The position numbers and the translations under genes are program-made. The notes beneath the pieces were generated by a model, which saw only the letters and a program-made list of their open reading frames with translations, had not been told where the DNA came from and ran no database searches. 29,589 bases of DNA. Origin: a virus. Below are positions 9,501 to 17,862 of the stretch, in pieces; position 1 is the first letter of the stretch, and each line of letters opens with the position of its first letter. Where the stretch lies: IMG/VR virus record IMGVR_UViG_3300036760_000271, positions 1 to 29,589 of that record; one strand, given 5' to 3'.

Positions 9501-10546
9501 TTCACAAACTCCTCCGCACTCTTATACTTCCTTGCTTCTAGGGCGAGGGGTTCTAGGGCTGGAGAAATCGGTTTAGCCTTTATGTCCCTAATAGACAATC
9601 CAACAGCCGGTTGTCGTATAGGTTGAAATGGCTCGGTTGGAACCGTTCCTGCTCGCTCAGGCAATAACCCCTTAGTAGCCACATAAGGAGCCTGCGGAGT
9701 AACATAAACCCCTGGTTCGCTGAGTAATGTCTTAGAACCTTTGTACGCCAAACGCTCAGCCGTAGTTATAGGCTGAGAACTCTTGAGGATTACATTGGCT
9801 TCATTCAATCTTTGAAAAGCTAAGGTATCTCCACCCAATTTATCGGGATGTACTTCTTGAGCAGTTTTAAGATAAGCCGCCTGTCGTTCGGCTTGTGTCC
9901 AGTCTTTAGGCAAACCCATCAATGTTCTAGCGGCTTCAACACTTTCTACTTTGGGGGCCACATTTCTTAATACTGACTTAGCCCCGCTTTCTACCAGCCC
10001 CCCCAAAAAAGCCGTATCAAGTATTGAGGTAAACCCTACTAACGAAAGAGCGGCTAAGGGTGAATATCCCGAAGCAATATAGTTCTGTAAATCCTCTTGA
10101 TAGGTAGGGGTATAGTTAACCGTTTGTTTTCTTTTGGGTACGGTTCCAGCTTGGGTGGCCGCATAATAAAGCGAAGTGGCTAATTTCTCCGGAGTGTTCA
10201 AAAGTCCGGCTACGTTGTCTTTAATAAAAGAATCGAACCCACCATTGGCAATTCCTATTTGTATTCCTTTATCAACAAAGGGAAGTTTTATAGTTATGGG
10301 TTGGGGTTCATTCGCAGCCTTAGCTGCAAACTTTTGTACATTAAATTTAGCAATCTTTTGTCTATCTAAATTGGCTGGATTAAGTGGCCCCATGCCTAGG
10401 GCTAGAATTTCATCATTAGTTGGTGCCCCCGCCATTCCCTCACCAATAGAAAAATTCATACTAGAAGTAGTTTTACGCTTGGCTACGGGAACGTAAGGTA
10501 TATATCCCGCAGTAGCTGCCTGACGTTGGGCTACTGGTATATACAT
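6560..10546 (-). CDS. Large internal virion (DNA ejection) protein with J-domain
   Basis: This 1328-aa protein begins MYIPVAQRQAATAGYIP and repeats a YIPVA(Q/K)R-like motif. Residues ~203-256 look like a DnaJ J-domain: a helix with W216, an HPD tripeptide at 233-235, then GGDTLAFQRLNEA, matching the helix II-HPD-loop-helix III pattern. J-domains stimulate DnaK-type Hsp70 ATPases through HPD. Residues ~260-900 are mostly charged helices. The C-terminal third has amphipathic and hydrophobic helices, including one membrane-like segment near residue 1185 (SLFWIVVVATSM). The tail is Pro/Lys-rich. The overall form resembles giant polyvalent or ejection proteins of short-tailed phages. It lies 1 nt after the 536-aa helical protein and just before the fibre. 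The virion/ejection role is inferred; the J-domain call rests on motif recognition. Confidence 0.8.
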   Translation of the reverse strand: MYIPVAQRQAATAGYIPYVPVAKRKTTSSMNFSIGEGMAGAPTNDEILALGMGPLNPANLDRQKIAKFNVQKFAAKAANEPQPITIKLPFVDKGIQIGIANGGFDSFIKDNVAGLLNTPEKLATSLYYAATQAGTVPKRKQTVNYTPTYQEDLQNYIASGYSPLAALSLVGFTSILDTAFLGGLVESGAKSVLRNVAPKVESVEAARTLMGLPKDWTQAERQAAYLKTAQEVHPDKLGGDTLAFQRLNEANVILKSSQPITTAERLAYKGSKTLLSEPGVYVTPQAPYVATKGLLPERAGTVPTEPFQPIRQPAVGLSIRDIKAKPISPALEPLALEARKYKSAEEFVNDKIINAAKESDAAIMARHNLTPTSTKADFNKAISTEQNRLTEKYGTVMVEQKNLNLSKDVNDLSGLAEIRDSVASGKYIPLTRSQLTDFYNQVTRQGLENGGLRGKTGLKKVGLAPEPSPRINTTESQLLKSRIKSEARGAKIGYAAGRTEARIATIAKFNEKNLTADEARKSVENYTREALAPEDRGKFLVTVRDAKTTTDMAKAFIRIDNYAQAQELKQAIRELRKTTEKLAGDSNVSADYRNKIKDIISQYELSGHTEGMLEKLKATQAYLDGTTAAGEDVVMPQRVLDKLKILTRIPKDQLTLSQVQGLQNEIELMGQLGKTKWASKQALYDAEKEARTQQLLNTATPINSQEVGKQPIGSDPKQWVERYIALRNYLQKSNIGLTPIDGLADITGMQPMKAALDLDYGNYLTHNDEAIKQWYELTKDFTDGNFERIGTVAAARQSGGLERLANSGLTGAEIDAIALTPAEENAYQFVRSKFEAEYPAVKKYALDVYNADVGQVDNYVSFMSDYDTMSDLEIYERFGQRAEEISGIRTKTVEQGFTKSRANLSRIKLETNIDKIFRRHLDDTAYMLTMGRDIKQYFEIVNSPEMKAKLGDVGSLAWLQWLDLMARKGGTEGAKRIAALDIIRKNIGAGVLAFRLSSALVQFSSFADTIATIGVEAATRGATRIATSKEWRNFVMDNFPEVKKAVGDDVAFREFGEGYLGKLSQIGLKPLQALDGLMRSTAIAGAYEKLALERGITIDLMYPDKSLVQEATRLMRQSQGSSFFKDQPLAITSGYGLTDNKSLNKTILTFQSFMLNRWDNLKRQVWRMGIKEKNYKKAAASLFWIVVVATSMEEGIRRGTRKIINLATSDEQPEKSFVGNAIMNVVQSIPIMGQLASAMSYSSNPVPIINTFEQALSGITSATTGKTSQTKIKGAVRALGAGGSLFGVPGASQASQIISKAIPTTSPKTQSSKLLPSLPQLPKLPKLK

Positions 10547-10547
10547 A

Positions 10548-12158
10548 CTATTGCAGTAGGGCCATTATCTCTTTATCGGTGTATCCGGCTTGCCTGTATT
10601 GTTCAACCAAAGGATACAAAGTATCGGTAAGGTACTTAGTAAAGTCGGCTCTTATATTAGCCTCCTCAGTGGCAGCCGATTGATACCAATGTGCGTAATC
10701 GCTGCGTGATTTACCTAATGCCTTCAACATGCTGTCAATACTCGCACTACCAAAGGAGGTTTTTAAAAACTCAGGTGTGATAAATGGCGTTACCGTGGCC
10801 TTACCAGTCAGCACTGTTTGTAGGGCTGATTTTTGAGTAGCATTCATGCCCTCGGTAGCCTTGGCAAATCCATATTGATTTATATCAGCCTGAATTTGAG
10901 GTAGTTCCGCTTGGGTAAATCCAGCAGCTATAAGTTGCTGTACGTCAGTTTGGGTAAATTTAGCCCCTGTAATAGATGGAGGAATTGCGCCGGTAGCTGT
11001 AGCTTTCCTGTTAGCATCCTCATTCTGATACTGAGTAAAAGTTCCCGTGTAACCATTCTTAACAGCGAATTGATATTCTTGAATGCTCGCCGTGGGTAGC
11101 GCACCACCAGCGGTACCCTTTACTAATCCCGCCGCCACTGCAATCTGCAGCGCAACTTCTTTAGTGGGCGCAGCCGAGATAGCTTGCAGCGCCAGAGCCA
11201 AATTAGGATACTCGGGCGTAGCGGTAAAGTTCTGTCCATTCGAGGCGGCGGTGGTGGCAATGTTCCAAATTTCTTTCTCCTTAATCGCCGCATCATTCAC
11301 TGCCTTAAGTTTGGCATTCTGTATATCAAGTTGCGCCTGAGCGCGGTTCCTGTCCTCTAGTGCAGTCCTGGGGTCATTAAGAATAAGCTGCAAGTTATGG
11401 CTAAGCGCATAAATCTGCTCCCTGATGGGGTCATACTTCTGGGCCACCGCTCTATCCACCTGGGCCAAGGCTGTGGCCAGGTTACCCCTGGAAGCCTCTA
11501 GGAGCGTCGAAACTCCCAAAGCCGCAATAGCGTTCGTTCTCAGTCGTGAGTTCTCCTGGCGGCCCAATACTGGGGTTGTAACGCCCCTATCAGCTGCTCC
11601 CTGTTGCAACTGCAAGGGAATGGCCGCAGCCTCGTTCTTTATGCCCTGTAGCTGGGTCTGTAGGTCGTTTTGGGTCTTGGTCAGCCCCTCAATGCCGTAT
11701 ATGCCCTCCTGCTGTGTCCTATAAGCCGATTCACCCACGGTTTGGTTATAGAGGGCTTGTAATTGGTCAGACAAAGCACTGGCCTTTTGTTCCTGGGGCG
11801 TGGCAGTTAAGGGGGCCGAAAGCCCGTCTACTGAAGCAGCCGGAACATCTGTTGGACTCACATAAGGAACCGTGGTGGTCGGCGCAAGTGCAGCCGAAGT
11901 TACAGGGCCATTAAATCCACCTTGCTGCTGTGTCAATTCAGCCGCCGAAGCAGTCGTTAAATTGGGGATATTCTGCTGAGTTTGGAACTGCTGGGTAACT
12001 GTGGGAGCACTGGGCGCAGAGTAAGTATTACTCGGCCCATTAAGTTGTGTAGTCCAGTCTGCCTCAGTGGAAGCTGAACCCTGCGTCGCTAAAGGCGAGG
12101 TGCTGAACACCCGCATTATATTGCCCCCGATGTTCCTAAATACCATTGAATCTGCCAT
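10548..12158 (-). CDS. Helical internal virion / ejection-type protein
   Basis: The start is set at the ATG at 12156-12158 (MADSMVFRNIGG), because the 8 codons upstream in frame overlap the previous gene and begin with a non-ATG codon. The product is 536 aa. Residues ~30-130 are Gln/Thr/Pro/Ala-rich and probably disordered. Residues ~130-330 are Gln/Ala/Leu-rich helices with coiled-coil character (QLQALYNQT, QLDIQNAKLKAVNDAA). The C-terminal part alternates short helices and Thr/Gly linkers and ends YTDKEIMALLQ. There is no signal peptide or enzymatic motif. It is paired by a 1-nt gap with the J-domain giant protein, as small and large ejection proteins are in short-tailed phages, so an internal virion protein is the likeliest role. 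A helical tail component remains possible. Confidence 0.75.
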   Translation of the reverse strand: MADSMVFRNIGGNIMRVFSTSPLATQGSASTEADWTTQLNGPSNTYSAPSAPTVTQQFQTQQNIPNLTTASAAELTQQQGGFNGPVTSAALAPTTTVPYVSPTDVPAASVDGLSAPLTATPQEQKASALSDQLQALYNQTVGESAYRTQQEGIYGIEGLTKTQNDLQTQLQGIKNEAAAIPLQLQQGAADRGVTTPVLGRQENSRLRTNAIAALGVSTLLEASRGNLATALAQVDRAVAQKYDPIREQIYALSHNLQLILNDPRTALEDRNRAQAQLDIQNAKLKAVNDAAIKEKEIWNIATTAASNGQNFTATPEYPNLALALQAISAAPTKEVALQIAVAAGLVKGTAGGALPTASIQEYQFAVKNGYTGTFTQYQNEDANRKATATGAIPPSITGAKFTQTDVQQLIAAGFTQAELPQIQADINQYGFAKATEGMNATQKSALQTVLTGKATVTPFITPEFLKTSFGSASIDSMLKALGKSRSDYAHWYQSAATEEANIRADFTKYLTDTLYPLVEQYRQAGYTDKEIMALLQ

Positions 12159-12168
12159 ATATTTTAAA

Positions 12169-13206
12169 TTAAGCCGCTGCAAGCCACTCAGTCGTACCTA
12201 CTTTAGCTATTATATCGTCCGTAGCCGCACCCGCTCCCGCCGCTTCACCAGTGATTTTCATTACATTAGTATTTGCAAGAGTTAAACCCGTGACCTCACC
12301 CACGGCAGTATAAGCTGCCAACGCAGCACCCTCAGTGGTCATGGAAATCATATACCTAACCACTGTGGAGGAAACCCTAATGATACTAACATAAATTGTC
12401 CAGGCAGAAGAAAGTGAAAGAGTCAATGCTCCAGAGTCGAAGATCATAGTGCCTCCAAAGTAGATTTTAAGTTCTCTAGTTGCGGTTGCGGAAGCAACAA
12501 ACGAACCTCCATACTCAGTTTGCAACTTTTCTCCATTATTGGCAAGCTGGTCTGCTGCTATGGTGTCTGAATAAAGGTCATCTTCTCCAGTTCCCACGTT
12601 TCCCACGTTGGCAAAGTGGTCAAATAGAGATTTGCGCTGATAAGTAAGAGCAACACCCAGCAACGGAGTTCCATCAACATACCTAAGCGTGGCATCAATC
12701 TCTGCCCCAATGGCATCTTGCGCCATTTCATCAGTATATTGGGTTATTGTGCAGGAAATTGCACCAGAACCATCATCATAGGAAAGCCCCGTTCCAACAG
12801 AATTGCCCACAGCGTCTTGGGCTGCCTCAGTGAAATCGGATATAGCGGCTGAAGTCAGGGCAAGCATGGTTATCACCTGAGCCGCAGTAAGCTGTTCTAT
12901 GACGCCCGTACCCGCTGTTGTTCTGCCCAAAAACCTGGCTGTAGCGATGCTTTGAATGTCTGTGAAAGTAATTGTCCCAGGCGGGAACACGCCCGACGCA
13001 GTCCCAAGCTCTAATCCCGAAGGAGTCAGCCTCCAGCCCGAAACCCCAGGCACCCAATTGGTTGAGCGCAGGTCAGCAGCTTCCTGACGACTCTTAGTTC
13101 GCCTGGAACCCAAAGCATCTTTCATCTGGGTATCTTTAGAGAACCCGTCAAAGACAACTGGAGCGAGTTGATATTGTTCGTGAGGTTTTGGCTTTGTGGA
13201 AAGCAT
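12169..13206 (-). CDS. Tail fibre / spike protein
   Basis: The chosen start is the ATG at 13204-13206 (MLSTKPKPHEQYQ), one base after the previous stop. An in-frame TTG 7 codons upstream lies inside that gene. The 345-aa product has a short basic N-terminus, an attachment-like region ending in LRSTNWVPGVSGWRL, then SAAISDFTEAAQDAVG...SGTGLSYDDG, a pattern typical of repeats in phage tail-fibre stalks. The C-terminal ~150 residues form a beta-rich globular region containing FDHFANVGNVGTGEDDLY and GGTMIFDSGALTLS. No enzyme motif is visible. It closes the receptor-binding-type cassette and precedes the ejection proteins. Spike or fibre is well supported by composition and motif; the receptor is unknown. 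Confidence 0.8.
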   Translation of the reverse strand: MLSTKPKPHEQYQLAPVVFDGFSKDTQMKDALGSRRTKSRQEAADLRSTNWVPGVSGWRLTPSGLELGTASGVFPPGTITFTDIQSIATARFLGRTTAGTGVIEQLTAAQVITMLALTSAAISDFTEAAQDAVGNSVGTGLSYDDGSGAISCTITQYTDEMAQDAIGAEIDATLRYVDGTPLLGVALTYQRKSLFDHFANVGNVGTGEDDLYSDTIAADQLANNGEKLQTEYGGSFVASATATRELKIYFGGTMIFDSGALTLSLSSAWTIYVSIIRVSSTVVRYMISMTTEGAALAAYTAVGEVTGLTLANTNVMKITGEAAGAGAATDDIIAKVGTTEWLAAA

Positions 13207-13207
13207 A

Positions 13208-13837
13208 TTAGGTATCTTGAATGTCAACGTCTATGGTAATAGGCAAGTCTATCACAGCAAGAGCAGCACCAGTAAACTGAAACTCCAAAAAGAAGTTATG
13301 TTTGCCGTGAGTAGAGTTGTCAAAATTCTTTGAGGTTATTTCTATCAGTTTGTTGTCGTTTGAATAATTAACTGCGTTTATTGTGGTGCTTGTTGCACTA
13401 TCTCGTTCGTTGTCAAAGTAAAGTTTAGGAATAATGGAAGTGCCACTCTCTAGGTCTACACCGAGATTAAAACTGATACTCATCACATCAAAATCCTTGC
13501 CTATGTTGTAGACAGGGCTTCGCCAGATAGTGAATTGTTGAGTGTCTGTTTTTTTAAATAATTGAAATTCATCTTCATTCAACCCGCCTTGCCCTGCGAT
13601 TACAAACTGCGGGAACGGCATGTTTTGATACACTCTGGCAATAGAGGAAATGATAGACGAATTATACACAGGTAAGGTATTTATTCCTGTTGTTGAGAAA
13701 GTCCATAGATTTGTTTCTAAATCAACAATAGGTGTACCAAACGAAATAAAACTCCATTGGTCTGTTTCAAAGTTTATAGCAACAATTGGAGTAGTTATTT
13801 CTTCCCAAAAATCTGTTTGTAAAGTATTCGTTGGCAT
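13208..13837 (-). CDS. Beta-rich virion protein, paralogue of 15337-15801
   Basis: This is a 209-aa protein. Residues from ~58 on align along almost the whole length of the 154-aa protein encoded at 15337-15801. Shared landmarks include (S/A)RV.QN.P.PQFVI, LFKKT, WRS.V..IGK.FDV, SIIP.LYFDNE, LI.(L/I)TSKNF, and an end of the form FFLE.QFTGAALAVI followed by DLPI.IDVDI. The first ~57 residues (MPTNTLQTDFWEE...) are extra, with two similar 'W.F..FGT/STTG' strands. There are no enzyme motifs. It is separated from the propeller gene upstream by 1 nt. I recognise no named family; a receptor-binding or fibre-adaptor domain is inferred from the flanking genes. The gene is AT-rich compared with those to its left. 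Confidence 0.75.
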   Translation of the reverse strand: MPTNTLQTDFWEEITTPIVAINFETDQWSFISFGTPIVDLETNLWTFSTTGINTLPVYNSSIISSIARVYQNMPFPQFVIAGQGGLNEDEFQLFKKTDTQQFTIWRSPVYNIGKDFDVMSISFNLGVDLESGTSIIPKLYFDNERDSATSTTINAVNYSNDNKLIEITSKNFDNSTHGKHNFFLEFQFTGAALAVIDLPITIDVDIQDT

Positions 13838-13838
13838 T

Positions 13839-15332
13839 TTATTGTGCTAGTTGATAAACCCTACAACTAATCCAATTACCACTGTCGTAGTAATTTGATA
13901 GACTTGTAGTTTTAGCTCCGACTAAAGTGAAAGGTATATTAGCCGATGAAGAACTATCAGATGCTAATGTTTCCCAAGTAGTAGAATTTCGGTTATAAAT
14001 TTGCAGATAAACTGTTGAAGTACTTGGTGCTATATCAGTTTTACCAATCCACGCAACATGAATTTCATCAGTGTTGTAAGTACTTTTATTTTTAAATTCA
14101 AAAATAGAATATTGATTAACTGCTACTTGACTAACATAAATAGCATCTTCAGTTGCTACTTTTGTATACTCAGCAAGAGAATATAAACTAGTTAATGAAA
14201 GGTCACTTGCTGGTAAAGAACCGGAGGCTCCACGACTATAATTTTTTGTAGCAAGTTGTGGAAATCCAATATCCGTACTCGAATAGAAACGAAATATATT
14301 TACAGTAGAAACTGTGTCATAATAAACGAATTGATAACCAGCAGTAGGGATATTAGTATGTTGTCCTCCAAAATTTGGATAAATTGTTGATTGAATTTGT
14401 GGTACAGAAAAACTATGTGTTCCTGAGGCATCAAGTATTTTTGTTTCTGCACCCCAACTTCCTGTATTTTGAATAATATATATATCGTTAGGAGATGTAT
14501 TAACATCAAAGGTGACCGTTAAAACATTTGAAGAATCTATCGCAATAGAAGGACGATAAACATCAACAGAAGTGGTGACAACCGCCTCTGCACTCCAAGA
14601 ATCAGTTGAAGCAGTATACTTTGAATAAGCTAGAACGTGGGTACTTCTAGGCCAAATCACATGAACATTATCCGAACTATCTATAACTAAATGTGGATAG
14701 GAACTCCCGATACTTGTAGAGCCAAGGACGACTTGAGTCGTCCAAAAAAATGTATATTTTACATAAGAAACTTTGCTTGTGCTTCCATTTTGAAATACCA
14801 CATATCTGTAATTATTTGAGTCAATTGCAATTTTGGGAGACCCATCACCACTACCAGATGGGGTTAACGCAGTAACCACACTCCATGTGCCTCCAACTCT
14901 ATTTTGATAACCTACCCCTGCACTGCTATTGTCTGTGTAAACAACATGAGGAATATCTGAACTATCAATTGCAATGTCTGGGTCACTACCAGAAGCAGAC
15001 AAAGTTTCCTCGCTCCCCCACACGAAACTAGTGATTTTTTTAAAATTAACAGTTCCAGCAGTACGTTTTGTATAAGCTACATGTAAAACTTCTGAACTAT
15101 CAATTGCAAATGCGGCACTATAGACAACTGACCCAGAATCTACGTCAGTCCATGTCAAACCAGAATCAGTAGAATATGAAAAATAAAGATGATTATTTGA
15201 TTCTCTTATGTAAAGCGCATACAAAGTACCATTCGAGCCTCTCACACAACGAGGTTGTAAAGTAATAATTGAATTTGAACTATCTGTTATTACAGTGCTA
15301 AAACTTTGTATTTGTTGGTCTATGATTGCCAT
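13839..15332 (-). CDS. BNR/Asp-box beta-propeller, likely receptor-binding protein
   Basis: This 497-aa protein has an Asp-box (STDSGLTW, residues 54-61) and five repeats of an 'IDS(S/N)...HV.Y' strand motif at about residues 77, 122, 170, 217 and 265, a period of ~45-48 residues. This is the signature of a beta-propeller of the sialidase/BNR type. The C-terminal ~140 residues form a separate beta-sandwich-like domain (from about YTKVATEDAIY to CRVYQLAQ). Asp-boxes occur in glycosidases and in non-catalytic carbohydrate binders; I do not see the arginine triad needed to claim sialidase activity. It sits between two paralogous beta proteins. Composition is markedly AT-rich, suggesting an acquired module. 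Glycan or surface recognition is inferred. Confidence 0.8.
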   Translation of the reverse strand: MAIIDQQIQSFSTVITDSSNSIITLQPRCVRGSNGTLYALYIRESNNHLYFSYSTDSGLTWTDVDSGSVVYSAAFAIDSSEVLHVAYTKRTAGTVNFKKITSFVWGSEETLSASGSDPDIAIDSSDIPHVVYTDNSSAGVGYQNRVGGTWSVVTALTPSGSGDGSPKIAIDSNNYRYVVFQNGSTSKVSYVKYTFFWTTQVVLGSTSIGSSYPHLVIDSSDNVHVIWPRSTHVLAYSKYTASTDSWSAEAVVTTSVDVYRPSIAIDSSNVLTVTFDVNTSPNDIYIIQNTGSWGAETKILDASGTHSFSVPQIQSTIYPNFGGQHTNIPTAGYQFVYYDTVSTVNIFRFYSSTDIGFPQLATKNYSRGASGSLPASDLSLTSLYSLAEYTKVATEDAIYVSQVAVNQYSIFEFKNKSTYNTDEIHVAWIGKTDIAPSTSTVYLQIYNRNSTTWETLASDSSSSANIPFTLVGAKTTSLSNYYDSGNWISCRVYQLAQ

Positions 15333-15336
15333 AAAA

Positions 15337-15801
15337 TTATATATCTAAAACATCAATGTCTATTGAAATTGGCAAACCGACTACTGCCAATGCACTACCT
15401 GTAAATTGAAGTTCTAAAAAGAAATTATTTCGGCCATGTACGGTGTTCGTGAAGTTCTTTGAGGTAAGAGTTATGAGTCTATCCGAGTTTGAGTAGTTTG
15501 TAGAGTTTAGAGTTGTGCCGACTGAATTACTGTCTTCGTTGTCAAAATATAAAACAGGAATGATAGACATATTGGTTGTCATATCTGGGTGAATGGGAAA
15601 CTTGATTTCTAAAACATCAAAGTTCTTACCGATTTGGAATACTTGGGAACGCCAGACAGAAAATACATACGCTGTGGTTTTTTTAAATAACTTATAGGTG
15701 CTGGCATTGCGCCCCCCTATCACGAATTGAGGGACTGGAATGTTCTGCTGTACTCTCGATACAGCACTAATGACTGAAGAAGCGTAGGAAGGCAGGGCCA
15801 T
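15337..15801 (-). CDS. Beta-rich virion protein, paralogue of 13208-13837
   Basis: This 154-aa protein begins MALPSYASSVISAVSRVQQN at the ATG 15799-15801, 3 nt after the propeller/nozzle-like gene. It shares most of its length with the C-terminal ~150 residues of the 209-aa protein at 13208-13837, including LFKKT, WRSQV, IGK.FDV, SIIP.LYFDNE, LTSKNF and an end of the form LELQFTGSALAVV followed by LPI. It lacks the N-terminal extension of its paralogue. There is no catalytic motif. The two copies bracket a beta-propeller gene, so this one may be the docking partner linking the propeller to the tail; that is inference. Confidence 0.75.
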   Translation of the reverse strand: MALPSYASSVISAVSRVQQNIPVPQFVIGGRNASTYKLFKKTTAYVFSVWRSQVFQIGKNFDVLEIKFPIHPDMTTNMSIIPVLYFDNEDSNSVGTTLNSTNYSNSDRLITLTSKNFTNTVHGRNNFFLELQFTGSALAVVGLPISIDIDVLDI

Positions 15802-15804
15802 AAT

Positions 15805-17136
15805 CTATGTAAACCCACTTATCGCAATATGATGAAGGCCTTTCGGGAAGAGGTCGCTCTTAGAACCGTAAGCGTAGAGCCCAGAGGACACAATCGGAAT
15901 CGTAGTATTAGCTCCCCAGACAAACCTGTTACCAACAAAATCACTAGCCATCTGCAGTGGAGGATAGCCGTCTTCGATTATCTTTAGGGTCTCAATTGCA
16001 TCACCGCCCACGTAGCGGAAGAGTCTGTAGCCTCCATTTATGTCTCCCGACAGCCCATAGAGAATGCCGTTGATGTATTTCAGGTTGGAACAAATGGGGT
16101 CTGGCAGCTTCACCACTCTGTAAAACAGCTCTTCAGCAGCATCCCAAAAGAACAGACAAGCATTACCCTGATTTACGGTTGAATCGGTGGTTTTAGAACC
16201 CGCCACCACGACATCAATGCCATAAGAAACCGCAGTGATGGGGATAAAATCGAAGGGTAAAGAAAGGTCGCCCACCGACTGATAAGCTGAGCCATCATCA
16301 GTGTCGCCCTGATTGGTTGTTCGCTTGGTTTGAATCTTATGAATGAAGCCCCTGCCGTTTTTGGAGTCTAAAAAGTAAGAAACTCCATCAGAATGCACGA
16401 ATCCAAAATGATTCAAGTAACCTATAGAAAACAGAGTTGTTGGATAACCTGTATCAGCAAGGGCCGTTTGTGAACCAAGCGTTGCTCCTGTCCAGACAGT
16501 GTTAGTTATAAGCGAAGCAAAAGTCCTGTTGACTGTTGCGCTACCTGTGCTTGTGTCTGTGATGGTTTCATTGTCCACAAAGATACCACTTATTTGCTGA
16601 AGAGTAAGCGTACCGGTGGTTCCAGCATCTACCTGAGACACAATCATCCCCGTTGCCCCCGAAGTTGCTCCCGTGACCACTAGGCCCACAGTGAAGTTGG
16701 CGCTCTGGTTGTCATAGGGCAGCGTGTTGAGTGGGCCAATCCTGGAAACGTCTGTAGCCGTCGTAATATAAATATAATTGTTGTAATACCAGGCTCCCCG
16801 AGCTGCATTACCCGTTACCTGGCCAATAGAATAAGAATCAGCCGAAACCAGCGTGTCCTTATAGGCCACTATTTTACCATTAGCTAAAATCACCCAAGTA
16901 ATATCACTCTTGGGTTCATTCAAGATTGCTATGGGGGCGGCATCAATTTCAGCTCCGGAGAAAGCGGCATACTGTACTGGTCTAATCGCCCCGCCAGTCT
17001 TGATGTCGTCAGCCGCATCAGTCAAGGGGACGTCTGGGTCAATTCCTATGCCAGCCAGATATTCATTAGGCAAGCCAAAGGTAGCCGAGGGCATAAGTCC
17101 CTCGAATATGCTCTCAATTTTTATGGTTGTCCTCAT
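15805..17136 (-). CDS. Beta-propeller-like tail nozzle/neck protein
   Basis: This 443-aa protein is made of repeating beta strands with aromatic-Gly turns (YKDTLVS, WYYNNYIYI, YFLDSKNGRGFIHK, FWDAAEELFY, YRLFRYVGG, RFVWGAN), which suggests a propeller. Residues ~148-204 form a Thr/Gly-rich insertion (VTGATSGATG...GTLTLQQISG) of a kind common in phage structural proteins. Its ATG overlaps the stop of the adaptor gene (ATGA, 17133-17136), so translation of the two is probably coupled. Following portal, capsid and adaptor, a nozzle or tail-hub protein fits a short-tailed particle. The structural class is moderately supported; the exact role is inferred. Confidence 0.65.
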   Translation of the reverse strand: MRTTIKIESIFEGLMPSATFGLPNEYLAGIGIDPDVPLTDAADDIKTGGAIRPVQYAAFSGAEIDAAPIAILNEPKSDITWVILANGKIVAYKDTLVSADSYSIGQVTGNAARGAWYYNNYIYITTATDVSRIGPLNTLPYDNQSANFTVGLVVTGATSGATGMIVSQVDAGTTGTLTLQQISGIFVDNETITDTSTGSATVNRTFASLITNTVWTGATLGSQTALADTGYPTTLFSIGYLNHFGFVHSDGVSYFLDSKNGRGFIHKIQTKRTTNQGDTDDGSAYQSVGDLSLPFDFIPITAVSYGIDVVVAGSKTTDSTVNQGNACLFFWDAAEELFYRVVKLPDPICSNLKYINGILYGLSGDINGGYRLFRYVGGDAIETLKIIEDGYPPLQMASDFVGNRFVWGANTTIPIVSSGLYAYGSKSDLFPKGLHHIAISGFT

Positions 17137-17840
17137 ACAGAATTCACAGGTTCAGCTGTTATCCTCAAGTTTTCATTCTTTTCTCTAGAAGAAAAATACT
17201 TTTTGATAGCAACTTCATCCAATTGAATCTGAGAAGCTATATCATTCTTTTGACCCTTTTGAAACTCTATTAGGTAAGGTAAGGCAGCCAAGCGGCAAAT
17301 ATACTGATGAAAAATTGAAGGAATACCTGGGACTTTTGTAGTATCCGTAGAAACAAAAGCGGACTTGTTGCGCTCAAAATAGAGCGACAGCCCGTTAGTT
17401 TTAGTATAGTTTGGCTTGGGGTAAAGATAGATATATTTCCCGAACAAATCATAATGCTCAGGTTGTCCGGCCACGCTGTTCCATTGTGGCAGCGACATAT
17501 CCCTGACTGAATTCCTATCGAACCTGTCAAGCGTTATCCCAACATCCCCAGAAGTCAACGCCTCCACCCTCAACACATTGATGATTTCTGAGGTGAAGAT
17601 GTCTAGGGCATACTTCTCTGTTCCGCTGGCCAAGTTAATGCTCTGCAAGGGAGCGGTGGTTTGATTTAGGTCATCAAAAGCCCAACGCCCATCAGTTTGG
17701 AAGGCCAAGGTAAAGAAGCGGTCTAGGGCTGAGTTGACCCGACGAGCCTTGCTAAGCAACGGATAAGAATTATTATCCGACTGACAAATGTCGTTGATTT
17801 CATCAACTATACCTATTCCAGCTCCAGGGTTAAATTGCAC
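17133..17840 (-). CDS. Head-tail adaptor (connector) protein
   Basis: This 235-aa protein uses a GTG start at 17838-17840; no in-frame ATG occurs early in the frame. The N-terminal half is helical (IVDEINDICQSDNNSYPLLSKARRVNSALDR), followed by WAFDDLNQTTAP and a beta region with PEHYDLFGKYIYLYPKP, then a final helical segment (IFHQYICRLAALPYLIEFQKG...). This layout is typical of adaptor or gp4/gp6-like connector proteins that dock beneath the portal. It follows the capsid gene after a 68-nt gap holding a stem-loop, and overlaps the next gene by 4 nt. ACTAAC lies 10 nt before the start. Confidence 0.7.
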   Translation of the reverse strand: MQFNPGAGIGIVDEINDICQSDNNSYPLLSKARRVNSALDRFFTLAFQTDGRWAFDDLNQTTAPLQSINLASGTEKYALDIFTSEIINVLRVEALTSGDVGITLDRFDRNSVRDMSLPQWNSVAGQPEHYDLFGKYIYLYPKPNYTKTNGLSLYFERNKSAFVSTDTTKVPGIPSIFHQYICRLAALPYLIEFQKGQKNDIASQIQLDEVAIKKYFSSREKNENLRITAEPVNSV

Positions 17841-17862
17841 AATGTTATAAGTTAGTTATTAA

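Noticed and set aside
9240-11724. Plus-strand frames opposite the ejection-protein genes
   Set aside because: Isolated, with no initiation context, and antisense to long intact minus-strand genes.
13839-15332. Active sialidase
   Set aside because: Only the propeller and an Asp-box are visible; the catalytic arginine triad and Tyr/Glu pair could not be identified.
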